Source of the DNA: Mycolicibacterium helvum
GTDB taxonomy: Bacteria; Actinomycetota; Actinomycetes; Mycobacteriales; Mycobacteriaceae
Direction: 5' to 3'
Length of the DNA stretch: 64,000 bases
Assembly (NCBI RefSeq): GCF_010731895.1
Contig: NZ_AP022596.1
Location: 3,162,001-3,226,000, forward strand
Shown here: positions 52,037 to 60,660 of the stretch, piece by piece
Position numbering within the stretch: the stretch's first letter is position 1
Layout: the number at the start of each line of letters is the position of its first letter
The notes under the pieces: generated by a model
Seen by the model: the letters and a program-made list of their open reading frames with translations, nothing else
Database searches by the model: none
What the model was told of the DNA's origin: nothing
Translations under genes and position numbers: made by a program

Positions 52037-52501
52037 ATGTTTGCTGGTGTGGCGGTTCGGGCATCACGCGAGATCGTGATCGACGCCCCGCCGGAGGCTG
52101 TTCTCGACGCGCTCGCCGATGTCGAGGCGGTGCCGACGTGGTCGTCGATCCATCGGCATGCCCATGTCGTGGACCGTTACGCCGACGGCCGGCCGCGGCT
52201 GGTCAAGGTCACCGTCCGACTGCTCGGGCTGGTCGATCACGAGATCCTCGAGTACCACTGGGGTCGGGACTGGGTGGTCTGGGACGCCGACCGGACCGCA
52301 CAACAACATGCTCAGCACGGCGAATACACCTTGCAGCGGGAGGGGGAGGCGACCCGGGTCCGGTTCGACCTCACCCTGGAACCGTCAACGCCGCTGCCGC
52401 TCTTCCTGGTCAAGCGTGCCAAGAAGGCGGTACTCGCGGCGGCGACCGAAGGCCTGCGCACCTACGTCCTGAACGGCAAGGGTTCACTTCAACCCGATTA
52501 G
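52037..52501 (+). CDS. SRPBCC (START-like) family protein
   Basis: A 154-residue paralogue of the protein at 50453: IVIDAPPEAVLDALADVEAV, VPTWSSIHRHAHVVDRYADG, and a matching C-terminal helix KRAKKAVLAAATEGLRTYVL. The ATG at 52037 is used; GTG at 52049 is an alternative. Probable small hydrophobic-ligand binder working with the racemase and beta-oxidation genes. Confidence 0.85.
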   Translation: MFAGVAVRASREIVIDAPPEAVLDALADVEAVPTWSSIHRHAHVVDRYADGRPRLVKVTVRLLGLVDHEILEYHWGRDWVVWDADRTAQQHAQHGEYTLQREGEATRVRFDLTLEPSTPLPLFLVKRAKKAVLAAATEGLRTYVLNGKGSLQPD

Positions 52502-52541
52502 ATCGGAATGCCCGCGGGTCTTGGTCGTGTTGGTCGCAGGT

Positions 52542-53456
52542 ATGACAACCGGAGTGGTGCTGCTACCGAATCCCTCTGCCGACAACGCCGTGGACGATGT
52601 CATCGAGCAGGCCCGGGGTGCCTACACCGCGGGTGTTCGCCAGGTCTGGTTCGCCCAGCGATTCGATCTTGACGCCATCGCCCTGGCCGCGGTGGTCGGC
52701 GCCGCGGTGCCCGGGCTCGGGGTGGGAACCTCGGTGGTGCCTCTGAATCCGCGCCACCCGCTGATCGTTGCCTCGCTGGCGCAGACCGCGCAGGCGGCCA
52801 GTCACGGCAACTTCAGCCTCGGCCTCGGGCTCGGCGCTCACGAGCCCGAGCGGGTGGCTTTCGGCCAGGCCTGGCCCAACACCATCACCCGGCTGCGTGA
52901 GCATCTGACCGTGCTGCGATCGGTATTCGACACCGGCGCAGTCGATTTCCACGGATCGGAGCTGTCCGCCGCCCCGGCATGGGACGTCGCGGTACCGGGT
53001 GGCAGACCGGTGCCGGTGTACGTGGCGGCGATGGGCCCCAAGGCGCTGGCCGTCACCGGTGAACTGGCCGACGGCACACTGCCGTATCTGGCCGGGCCGC
53101 GCACCATCGGCGAATACATCGTGCCCACCATCGGCAAGGCCGCCGCCGAGGCGGGCCGGCCTCGCCCGCGCGTCATCGCCGCAGTCCCGGTTCTGGTCAC
53201 CGATGACGAGGCGGCCGGGCGTGCCGTTGCCGCCGAGGAACTCGCCTTCTACGCCACGATCCCGTCGTATCGGAACGTGATTGCGCGTGAGGGCGTCGAC
53301 GACGTTGCCGACCTCGCCGCCGTCGGGTCGGTGGAGGCTGTGGTGCGCCAATTGCGCCGCTATCTCGATGCGGGCGCAACCGATCTTGTGCTGAGCCCGC
53401 TGCGCTCGCAGGACTTCGCGCCGCAGGCGCTATGGGAGGTCGCGGCCGCCCTGTAG
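52542..53456 (+). CDS. Luciferase-like F420-dependent oxidoreductase
   Basis: A 304-residue luciferase-fold protein. Segments: VRQVWFAQRFDLDAIALAAV, TSVVPLNPRHPLIVASLAQT and AASHGNFSLGLGLGAHEPER, the conserved cofactor region. In mycobacteria this subgroup generally uses F420. The ATG at 52542 is preferred over the in-frame upstream codons because the typical TTGVVLLP strand follows directly. Its 3' end overlaps the converging dapC gene by 27 bases. Confidence 0.87.
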   Translation: MTTGVVLLPNPSADNAVDDVIEQARGAYTAGVRQVWFAQRFDLDAIALAAVVGAAVPGLGVGTSVVPLNPRHPLIVASLAQTAQAASHGNFSLGLGLGAHEPERVAFGQAWPNTITRLREHLTVLRSVFDTGAVDFHGSELSAAPAWDVAVPGGRPVPVYVAAMGPKALAVTGELADGTLPYLAGPRTIGEYIVPTIGKAAAEAGRPRPRVIAAVPVLVTDDEAAGRAVAAEELAFYATIPSYRNVIAREGVDDVADLAAVGSVEAVVRQLRRYLDAGATDLVLSPLRSQDFAPQALWEVAAAL

Positions 53457-54644
53457 CGCGCCCAGCCGCCGGATGGCCTCGTCGAGGGTGTCGTCACGTT
53501 TACAGAAAGCGAAGCGCACCAAGTGATTCCATGCCCCGAAATGCGGGGAAGCAGGATCGCAGAACGCCGACATCGGAATGGCCGCCACCCCAGCCCGGCT
53601 CGGAAGCTCGGCGCAGAATGCGGTGCTGTCGGAGTAGCCCAGCGGTCGCGGGTCGGCGCACAAGAAGTAAGTGCCCGCACTGTCGTGCACCCCGAACCCC
53701 AACTCCGCCAGGGCCGCCGCCAGCCGATCACGCTTGGCCTGCAACGAATCCCGCAGCGCACCCACCCACGCTTGCTCGAAATTCAGCGCATGCGCCACCG
53801 CGGGCTGGAATGGGGCACCTCCCACATAGGTGAGGTACTGCTTGGCCGCACGCACCCCGGCGATCAGATCCGGAGCGCCGCAGGCCCAGCCGATCTTCCA
53901 CCCGGTGCAGTTGAACATCTTGGCCGCACTCGAGATCGTCAGCGTCCGCTGCGCCATCCCGGGGTAGGACGCCAGCGGCAGATGCCGCTTGCCGTCAAAC
54001 ACCAGGTGCTCGTAGACCTCGTCGGTGATCACCAATAGATCCGCCTCGACGGCCAGCGCCGCCAGAGCCCGCAGATCATGCTCGGCGAGCACCATGCCGG
54101 TGGGGTTGTGTGGTGAATTGACGATCAGCGCCCGAGTCCGCGGCGTCACCGCGGCCCGAAGGGCATCGATGTCGAGGGTGAAACCGCGGCCGTCGGGCAC
54201 CAGCGGCACCGGCACCCGCTGCGAACCTGCCATCGCGATCACGGGGGAGTAGGAGTCGTAGAACGGCTCGATCAGCAGCACCTCCGAGCCCGGCTCGACC
54301 AGACCGATGACGGCAGCCGCGATCGCCTCGGTCGCGCCGACCGTGACCAGCACCTCGGACTCAGGGTCGTACTCCACGCCGTACTGCCGCTTGCGCTGGG
54401 CGGCGATGGCCTCGCGCAGCGGGGCGATGCCCAGTCCGGGCGGGTATTGGTTGACGCCCTCGGCGATCGCCTTCTGGGCAACCTCGAGCATGCTCGCCGG
54501 ACCGTCTTCGTCCGGGAAGCCCTGGCCGAGGTTCACCGCGCCGATGCGCGCGGCGAGTGCCGACATCTCGGCGAAAATGGTCACCGCGTACGGCTGCAGC
54601 CGTGACACCGGAGCCGGCCGGCCGGCGACATTGGAACCCGTCAT
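53430..54644 (-). CDS. dapC: PLP-dependent class I/II aminotransferase, DapC-type
   Basis: A 404-residue fold-type I aminotransferase. The PLP lysine is K242 in SSAAKMFNCTGWK; Asn180 (NSPHNPTG), Asp208 and Tyr211 (ITDEVYEHL) are the usual cofactor contacts. Position and length match the M. tuberculosis gene annotated as N-succinyldiaminopimelate aminotransferase (lysine and meso-diaminopimelate biosynthesis). The subgroup also contains kynurenine/methionine-type transaminases, so substrate is inferred from synteny. ATG start; the divergent gene is a secreted C39-like peptidase. Confidence 0.88.
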   Translation of the reverse strand: MTGSNVAGRPAPVSRLQPYAVTIFAEMSALAARIGAVNLGQGFPDEDGPASMLEVAQKAIAEGVNQYPPGLGIAPLREAIAAQRKRQYGVEYDPESEVLVTVGATEAIAAAVIGLVEPGSEVLLIEPFYDSYSPVIAMAGSQRVPVPLVPDGRGFTLDIDALRAAVTPRTRALIVNSPHNPTGMVLAEHDLRALAALAVEADLLVITDEVYEHLVFDGKRHLPLASYPGMAQRTLTISSAAKMFNCTGWKIGWACGAPDLIAGVRAAKQYLTYVGGAPFQPAVAHALNFEQAWVGALRDSLQAKRDRLAAALAELGFGVHDSAGTYFLCADPRPLGYSDSTAFCAELPSRAGVAAIPMSAFCDPASPHFGAWNHLVRFAFCKRDDTLDEAIRRLGALQGGRDLP

Positions 54645-54672
54645 AGCGGCTGAGCCTAACTGGCAGTCAGTT

Positions 54673-54688
54673 ATCAGTTCGCACTGAT
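54673..54688. promoter_or_regulatory. Inverted repeat ATCAGT-TCGC-ACTGAT in the dapC/C39 divergent region
   Basis: A perfect 6-4-6 inverted repeat in the 82-base AT-richer gap between dapC and the peptidase gene. It could be an operator for either gene; no regulator gene is adjacent. Confidence 0.35.
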
Positions 54689-54726
54689 TATCTGCGGTTT
54701 AGGCAATTGCGTTTTACCGTGTCCGG

Positions 54727-55380
54727 GTGGTCGGATCACTACTGCGATCGGGCGCGGTAGCGCTCGTCGCTGCGCTCGCAATCGCGCTTGGTCAGCCGGT
54801 GGCGCTGGCCGATCCGTCGGGTTACTCAAGCGGTGTCTACGGCGACCCCGCGGCAGCGGCGCCCTACTGGGCGGCGCAGTCCTTGGAGGACAACTGCGGG
54901 GCCATGTCGGTGGCCGATATCGTCGGCCAACTCACCGGCGAGCGGCCGACCGAGGCGCAGATCCTGCTAGTGGCCGAGCAGACGCCATCGGAGATGAACC
55001 CGGGCGCCATGATCTACAAGCCGAACAACGGCGGCATCTCGGTCGGCGACCTGCCGGTCCTGCTCAAGCACTACGGCATCAAATCGGTGAACAGCGATTC
55101 GTCGGGCCCCGAGGCGACCGGCCTGAACGCGCTCGAGCACTACCTCGGCGCCGGCCGCAAGGTCATCGCCTACGTCAACTCCGCGATCGTCTGGGACACC
55201 AGCGACCAGCGGACCGCCGCCGATCACTTCGTCGTGGTCACCGGTGTGGACACCAACAAGAACGTCGTGCACCTCAACGATCCCGGCGCCGACGAGGCGA
55301 ACACGAAGATCTCGGTGCCCAGCTTCATGAAGGCCTGGGACACCTCCAATGATTCGATCATCGTCACCGCCCCAGCCTGA
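54727..55380 (+). CDS. Secreted C39-like cysteine peptidase domain protein
   Basis: A 217-residue protein with an N-terminal Sec signal peptide (hydrophobic residues about 8-22, likely cleaved after ALA at 28). The mature part has a papain-like C39 arrangement: Cys57 in [13 protein letters not shown], His167 in [12 protein letters not shown] and Asp185 in LNDPGA. It is probably exported and cleaves peptides or acts as a structural relative of bacteriocin-leader peptidases; no toxin-like partner gene is adjacent. GTG start at 54727. A strong terminator follows directly. Confidence 0.82.
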   Translation: MVGSLLRSGAVALVAALAIALGQPVALADPSGYSSGVYGDPAAAAPYWAAQSLEDNCGAMSVADIVGQLTGERPTEAQILLVAEQTPSEMNPGAMIYKPNNGGISVGDLPVLLKHYGIKSVNSDSSGPEATGLNALEHYLGAGRKVIAYVNSAIVWDTSDQRTAADHFVVVTGVDTNKNVVHLNDPGADEANTKISVPSFMKAWDTSNDSIIVTAPA

Positions 55381-55385
55381 CGCGG

Positions 55386-55419
55386 CAAGGCCGCCCAACC
55401 ATCCGGTTGGGCGGTCTTG
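55386..55419 (+). terminator. Intrinsic terminator after the C39-like gene
   Basis: A perfect 10-bp stem CCGCCCAACC/GGTTGGGCGG with the loop ATCC at 55391-55414. After one mismatch the stem extends by CAAG/CTTG. It begins five bases after the stop codon and separates this gene from fadA. Confidence 0.8.
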
Positions 55420-55499
55420 CTAAGCTTCGCGTTCAGAGGACTACCGTCGGACGACGGATCGTCACACCCAATTCCGAACAGGACCTGGAGAGAACACAC

Positions 55500-56711
55500 A
55501 TGTCCGAAGAAGCTTTCATCTACGAGGCCATCCGCACACCGCGCGGTAAGCAGCGCGGCGGCGCCCTCAACGAGATTCGCCCGGTCAGTTTGGTCGTGGG
55601 ACTCATCGAGGAGATTCGCACCCGATTCCCCGACCTCGACGAGAACCTGATCAGCGACGTCATCCTCGGCTGCGTCGCGCCGGTCGGTGACCAGGGCGGC
55701 GATATTGCCCGCACCGCCGTGTTGCAAGCCGGACTGCCCGACACCACCGGTGGTTTCCAGCTCAACCGCTTCTGCGCCTCCGGCCTGGAGGCTGTCAACC
55801 TCGCCGCACAGAAGGTCCGCTCCGGCTGGGACGATCTGGTGCTGGCCGGCGGTGTCGAGTCGATGAGCCGGGTGCCGATGGGATCCGACGGCGGCGCGAT
55901 GTTCAACGATGTCGCGATCGTCTATGACAACTACATCGCCCCGCAGGGCATCGGCGCCGACCTCATCGCCACCATTGAGGGCTTCTCCCGCGAGGATGTC
56001 GACAACTACGCCGTGCGCTCGCAGAACCTGGCCGCCGCGGCCTGGTCGGGCGGCTACTTCGCCAAGTCGGTCGTGCCGGTGAAGGATCAGAACGGTCTGG
56101 TTGTCCTCGATCACGACGAGCACATGCGTCCCGGATCGACCGTCGAGAGCCTGGGCAAGCTGCGCAGCGCGTTCGAGGGCATCGGCTCGATGGGTGGCTT
56201 CGACGATGTGGCGCTGCAGAAGTACCACGCGGTCGAGAAGATCAACCACGTGCACACCGGTGGTAACAGCTCGGGCATCGTCGACGGCGCTGCCCTGGTG
56301 CTCATCGGCAGCGAAGCGGCCGGCAAGTCACAGGGTCTGACCCCGCGTGCCCGCGTCGTGGCTACCGCCACCAGCGGCGCCGACGCGACCATCATGCTGA
56401 CCGGCCCGCGTCCGGCCACCGAGAAGGCGCTGTCCCGCGCAGGTCTGACGGTGGACGATATCGACCTGTTCGAGCTGAACGAGGCGTTCGCCTCGGTGGT
56501 GCTGAAGTTCCAGAAGGATCTGAAGATCCCGGACGAGAAGCTCAACGTCAACGGTGGTGCCATCGCGATGGGCCACCCGCTGGGCGCCACCGGCGCCATG
56601 ATCACCGGAACCATGGTCGACGAACTGGAGCGCCGCGGCGCTCGGCGCGCGCTGATCACCTTGTGTGTCGGCGGCGGCATGGGCGTGGCCACCATCATCG
56701 AGCGCGTCTAA
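55500..56711 (+). CDS. fadA: Acetyl-CoA C-acyltransferase (FadA, beta-oxidation thiolase)
   Basis: A 403-residue thiolase, the beta subunit of the fatty-acid oxidation complex. Nucleophile Cys92 (NRFCASGLE), His359 (MGHPLGATG) and Cys389 (TLCVGGGMG) are intact. The N-terminus [18 protein letters not shown] is characteristic of mycobacterial FadA. The ATG at 55500 has GGAGAG seven bases upstream. It lies 18 bases before fadB and must be co-transcribed with it. In M. tuberculosis the equivalent pair is a trifunctional complex with long-chain preference. Confidence 0.95.
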   Translation: MSEEAFIYEAIRTPRGKQRGGALNEIRPVSLVVGLIEEIRTRFPDLDENLISDVILGCVAPVGDQGGDIARTAVLQAGLPDTTGGFQLNRFCASGLEAVNLAAQKVRSGWDDLVLAGGVESMSRVPMGSDGGAMFNDVAIVYDNYIAPQGIGADLIATIEGFSREDVDNYAVRSQNLAAAAWSGGYFAKSVVPVKDQNGLVVLDHDEHMRPGSTVESLGKLRSAFEGIGSMGGFDDVALQKYHAVEKINHVHTGGNSSGIVDGAALVLIGSEAAGKSQGLTPRARVVATATSGADATIMLTGPRPATEKALSRAGLTVDDIDLFELNEAFASVVLKFQKDLKIPDEKLNVNGGAIAMGHPLGATGAMITGTMVDELERRGARRALITLCVGGGMGVATIIERV

Positions 56712-56729
56712 GAAGAGGAACGTAAAGAC

Positions 56730-58874
56730 ATGGCTGAGAACACAATTGCGTGGGACAAGGATGCCGACGGCATCGTCACCCTGACGTTGGACGATCCCAC
56801 CGGGTCGGCCAACGTGATGAACGAGCACTACCAGGAATCCATGCACAATGCTGTGGAAAAGCTTGTGGCAGAAAAGGATTCGATCACCGGTGTGGTCATC
56901 GCCAGCGCGAAGAAGACCTTCTTCGCCGGGGGCGACCTCAAAGCGATGATCAATGTCGGCCCCGACGACGCCCAGCAGGCGTTTGACCAGGTCGAGGCCA
57001 TCAAGGCTGATCTGCGCAAGCTGGAGACCCTCGGCAAGCCCGTGGTGTCAGCCATCAATGGTGCCGCCCTCGGTGGCGGCCTGGAGATCACGCTGGCGAC
57101 GCATCATCGGATCGCCGCCGATGTCAAGGGCAGTGTCCTAGGCCTGCCCGAGGTGACGCTGGGTCTGCTGCCCGGCGGCGGCGGCGTGGCCCGCACGGTG
57201 CGGATGTTCGGTATCCAGAAAGCCTTCATGGAGGTGCTGAGCCAGGGCACCCGGTTCAAGCCGGCAAAGGCCAAGGAAATCGGTCTCGTCGACGAGCTCG
57301 TCGGCACCGTCGAGGAACTGGTGCCCGCAGCGAAGGCCTGGATCAAGGCCAACCCCGACGCTTTCGAGCAGCCGTGGGACAAGAAGGGCTACAAGATGCC
57401 CGGCGGCACTCCGTCCAGCCCGGCGCTGGCCGCGATCCTGCCGTCGTTCCCGGCGCTGCTGCGCAAGCAGCTCAAGGGTGCGCCGATGCCGGCCCCGCGG
57501 GCCATCCTGGCCGCCGCGGTCGAGGGCGCGCAGGTCGACTTCGACACCGCCAGCCGCATCGAGAGCCGGTACTTCACCGAGCTGGTCACCGGTCAGGTGG
57601 CCAAGAACATGATCCAGGCGTTCTTCCTGGATCTGCAGTCGATCAACGCCGGCGGTTCACGTCCGGAGGGTATCGGCAAGACCCCGATCACCAAGATCGG
57701 TGTGCTGGGCGCGGGCATGATGGGCGCCGGCATCGCCTACGTCTCGGCCAAGGCCGGATTCGAGGTCGTGCTCAAGGACGTCACCATCGAGGCCGCCGAA
57801 AAGGGCAAGAACTACTCGGAGAAGTTGGAGGCCAAGGCCCTCGAGCGGGGCCGGACCACCCAGGAGCGCAGCGACGCGCTCCTGGCCCGCATCACCCCGA
57901 GTGCTGACGCCGCCGACTTCAAGGGCGTCGACTTCGTGATCGAGGCCGTATTCGAGTCGGTTGAGCTCAAGCACAAGGTGTTCGGTGAGATCGAGGACAT
58001 CGTCGAGCCGAACGCGCTGCTGGGTTCGAACACCTCGACGCTGCCGATCACCGAGTTGGCGACCGGGGTGAAGCGCCAAGACGACTTCATCGGTATCCAC
58101 TTCTTCTCGCCGGTCGACAAGATGCCACTGGTGGAGATCATCCGGGGTGAGAAGACCTCCGACGAGGCGCTGGCCCGGGTGTTCGATTACACGCTGGCCA
58201 TCGGCAAGACCCCGATCGTGGTCAACGACAGCCGTGGCTTCTTCACCAGCCGCGTCATCGGGACGTTCATCAACGAGGCGCTCGCCATGCTGGGCGAGGG
58301 CGTTGCGCCGGCCAGCATCGAGCAGGCCGGCTCGCAGGCCGGCTACCCGGCCCCGCCGCTGCAGCTCTCCGATGAGCTCAACCTCGAGCTGATGCACAAG
58401 ATCGCCGTGGCCTCACGCAAGGGCGTCGAGGATGCCGGTGGCACCTATGCAGCGCACCCGGCCGAGGCGGTCGTGGAGAAGATGATCGAGATCGGTCGTC
58501 CGTCGCGCCTGAAGGGTGCCGGCTTCTACGAGTATGTCGACGGCAAGCGGACCGGCCTGTGGTCGGGGCTGAAGGACACCTTCAACTCCGGTACCACCGA
58601 GATTCCGTTGCAGGACATGATCGATCGGATGCTGTTCGCCGAGGCACTGGAAACCCAGAAGTGCTTCGACGAGGGCGTGCTGAAGACCACGGCGGATGCC
58701 AATATCGGCTCCATCATGGGTATCGGTTACCCGGCCTGGACGGGTGGCAGTGCGCAGTTCATCGTCGGATACTCCGGTCCGCTGGGCACCGGCAAGGCAG
58801 CTTTCGTGGCGCGAGCCAAGGAACTGGCGGCCAAGTACGGTGAGCGGTTCAACCCGCCGGCGTCGCTGCTCTAG
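56730..58874 (+). CDS. fadB: FadB multifunctional enoyl-CoA hydratase / 3-hydroxyacyl-CoA dehydrogenase
   Basis: A 714-residue alpha subunit of the fatty-acid oxidation complex. The N-terminal crotonase domain (about 1-300) keeps both catalytic glutamates (LGGGLEITL and GLPEVTLG), unlike the stand-alone crotonases of the island. Next is an NAD-binding dehydrogenase domain with LGAGMMGAGIAYVSAKAG (about 327-344) and the catalytic His in GIHFFSPVDKMPLVE. With FadA it performs hydration, oxidation and thiolysis. A clear ribosome site (AGAGGAACGTAAAGAC) precedes the ATG. Confidence 0.96.
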   Translation: MAENTIAWDKDADGIVTLTLDDPTGSANVMNEHYQESMHNAVEKLVAEKDSITGVVIASAKKTFFAGGDLKAMINVGPDDAQQAFDQVEAIKADLRKLETLGKPVVSAINGAALGGGLEITLATHHRIAADVKGSVLGLPEVTLGLLPGGGGVARTVRMFGIQKAFMEVLSQGTRFKPAKAKEIGLVDELVGTVEELVPAAKAWIKANPDAFEQPWDKKGYKMPGGTPSSPALAAILPSFPALLRKQLKGAPMPAPRAILAAAVEGAQVDFDTASRIESRYFTELVTGQVAKNMIQAFFLDLQSINAGGSRPEGIGKTPITKIGVLGAGMMGAGIAYVSAKAGFEVVLKDVTIEAAEKGKNYSEKLEAKALERGRTTQERSDALLARITPSADAADFKGVDFVIEAVFESVELKHKVFGEIEDIVEPNALLGSNTSTLPITELATGVKRQDDFIGIHFFSPVDKMPLVEIIRGEKTSDEALARVFDYTLAIGKTPIVVNDSRGFFTSRVIGTFINEALAMLGEGVAPASIEQAGSQAGYPAPPLQLSDELNLELMHKIAVASRKGVEDAGGTYAAHPAEAVVEKMIEIGRPSRLKGAGFYEYVDGKRTGLWSGLKDTFNSGTTEIPLQDMIDRMLFAEALETQKCFDEGVLKTTADANIGSIMGIGYPAWTGGSAQFIVGYSGPLGTGKAAFVARAKELAAKYGERFNPPASLL

Positions 58875-58887
58875 TTGTGTACGACGC

Positions 58888-58924
58888 AAGGGCCCGGAGA
58901 AACCTCAAGTCTCTCCGGGCCTTT
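58888..58924 (+). terminator. Intrinsic terminator after fadB
   Basis: Stem GGCCCGGAGA (58891-58900) and TCTCCGGGCC (58912-58921) with an 11-base loop. AA before and TTT after the stem pair further, followed by CGCG. It sits between the converging fadB and DUF3060-like genes and may serve both. Confidence 0.8.
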
Positions 58925-58928
58925 CGCG

Positions 58929-59900
58929 TTAGCTCTTCTGAACGACCGTGTTGGAGTCGTCGAAGTTTGTGACGGCGGGTGAACCGGTCCGATAGCTGAC
59001 GACATTGTGGTCGCCTGAGGTGCGGATGCTGTCCGCGGTCTCGAGGGTGACCGAGTTGTCGTCGCCGGATACCCGCACCCTGCGGCAGTGGCCGGTGACG
59101 GTCACGGCATTGTCGTTACCGACGATGTCGATGTCACCGCCCGCGCAGGCGTACGTGGCCAACTTGTCGTTGCCGACGACGTCGAGTCCATGACCGGGCG
59201 TGGCGGTCGGTGTGCTGTCGGTATGATTCGCCGCGGCGACCGCGACGAACCCAGCCAGCGCCAGCCAGCCGACCATCACCACCAGCCAGACAACCATGCC
59301 GACGACCAGCCGGGGCCGCAGCCGGCCAACCCAATTGCCGGAGTCGTCGCGGTCCAGGTCGTAGGCGAACGCGGTGACGCACAATGCCCGGCTGGGCTTG
59401 CGCGGGTCGGCCAGTACAACGCCGTCGGTGTATTCGCGGCCTCGCACCACGATGTCGCCTTGATAGTCGCCCAGGCGGTAGCTGACCTTGGTCCTGGTGC
59501 TCGGCCCGCTGTAGCGGGGCCGCTGCACGGTCCAGCCGCTGGCGACCGGCAAGTAGGCGTTGTACCACGTGGTACCGCTGTAATACGTTCCCCGGGTTAG
59601 GGTTTCGGCACCATCGACGGTCGCCACCACGCCCCATCTCAGCAGCGTCAGCCGCCGGGACGCGCCGTAGAGCTGATAGGAGTAGATGAGCACCAGTGCC
59701 GCCACCGCGGTGATCGAAAACGCCAGCGGCGCTGCGGCCCAGACCGCGATCAGCGCGACCGCGATCATGAACATGCCCCACAGATACCACCAGCGGAACG
59801 GCAAGAGCTCGGCGAGCAGGAAGCCGGCGGGCACCTGTCGCGGGGCGGCCGCGAGCTCGAGCTCCCCGATGCGATCCCCGGGATCATCGGACGACGACAC
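58929..59900 (-). CDS. Membrane protein with C-terminal DUF3060-like repeats
   Basis: A protein of about 323 residues. It has two N-terminal hydrophobic helices (WWYLWGMFMIAVALIAVWAA; FSITAVAALVLIYSY), a soluble region of about 120 residues, a third helix (VVGMVVWLVVMVGWLALAGF) and an extracytoplasmic C-terminal domain. That domain has repeating units such as VVGNDKLATYACAGG, IVGNDNAVTVTGHC and VSGDDNSVTLE, the DUF3060 pattern. GTG 59900 is taken as start; TTG 59924 would add eight residues. Function unknown; probably an envelope protein. Confidence 0.75.
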   Translation of the reverse strand: MSSSDDPGDRIGELELAAAPRQVPAGFLLAELLPFRWWYLWGMFMIAVALIAVWAAAPLAFSITAVAALVLIYSYQLYGASRRLTLLRWGVVATVDGAETLTRGTYYSGTTWYNAYLPVASGWTVQRPRYSGPSTRTKVSYRLGDYQGDIVVRGREYTDGVVLADPRKPSRALCVTAFAYDLDRDDSGNWVGRLRPRLVVGMVVWLVVMVGWLALAGFVAVAAANHTDSTPTATPGHGLDVVGNDKLATYACAGGDIDIVGNDNAVTVTGHCRRVRVSGDDNSVTLETADSIRTSGDHNVVSYRTGSPAVTNFDDSNTVVQKS

Positions 59901-59970
59901 CGGCAGATCGTGGCACAGCGGCAAGGCGACTGTGTATCGATGAGCTGGAGGTCTGCTGTGAACCGGCGGC

Positions 59971-60573
59971 CTATGGTGTACGGCGGAAGCGGACGATGTC
60001 CTTCCAGCGGGATTCTGCCGAGCGGTCCAGGACGAACCCGGCCGGCTCGCACAATGTCCGCAGCTCGGCGACGCTGAGGCGGTCAGGGTCGAGAAACGCC
60101 TCGTGGAACACTAGCTTCCCGCCCGGCTTGAGGACGCTTGCCAGAGATCGCACGCACGCCTGCTTGTCGGGCACCTCGCCGATGACGTCGGCCAGGAAGG
60201 CGGCGTCGAATGTGCCTGCGGGGAACGGTAATGCCGCGCCGGCCTGCCCGGCGGTGTAGCCGACATCGCGATGGCCGGCCTGTTCGAGCTTGCGCCGCGC
60301 CTTGGCCAGCATCTGTGGCTGGATGTCGAAGAGGTCCAGTCTCCCCGAGCTCAGCCGGCTGGCCAGTTCAACGCTGAAATAACCTGCACCCGGGCCGATT
60401 TCGAGGACCCGCTCGCTGCCGGCCAGCTCCAGCACATCGATCGACTGGCCGGGGTTCTCCATTCTGCGACGCAGCGGATTGTCCAGTAGTGCGGCGGCCT
60501 GATGGGGGTAGGGGAAGGTTCCGATGCCTGTGCGGGCGCGCCGCAGCAGTGAGTCGAGGAATGTCGTCGCCAT
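59971..60573 (-). CDS. Class I SAM-dependent methyltransferase
   Basis: A 200-residue Rossmann-fold methyltransferase with motif I VLEIGPGAGYFSVEL (about residues 55-69), an acidic residue after strand 2 (LDLFDIQPQM) and the post-I region FDAAFLADVIGEVPD. Small and without an added substrate domain. The acceptor is unknown; UbiE-like or lipid methylation is possible. ATG start at 60573; divergent from the acyl-CoA ligase at 60661. Confidence 0.85.
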   Translation of the reverse strand: MATTFLDSLLRRARTGIGTFPYPHQAAALLDNPLRRRMENPGQSIDVLELAGSERVLEIGPGAGYFSVELASRLSSGRLDLFDIQPQMLAKARRKLEQAGHRDVGYTAGQAGAALPFPAGTFDAAFLADVIGEVPDKQACVRSLASVLKPGGKLVFHEAFLDPDRLSVAELRTLCEPAGFVLDRSAESRWKDIVRFRRTP

Positions 60574-60584
60574 TCACGCTCCTA

Positions 60585-60601
60585 AGTTAGTAACCCTAAC
60601 T
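60585..60601. promoter_or_regulatory. Inverted repeat AGTTAG-TAACC-CTAACT
   Basis: A perfect 6-5-6 inverted repeat in the 87-base region between the methyltransferase and the divergent ligase gene. A possible operator; no adjacent regulator gene. Confidence 0.4.
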
Positions 60602-60660
60602 ATGACCCAATGGGACCTGCCCTGTCACAGCTACGTGGCTGGGGCGGTTAGCGTGGGCCC

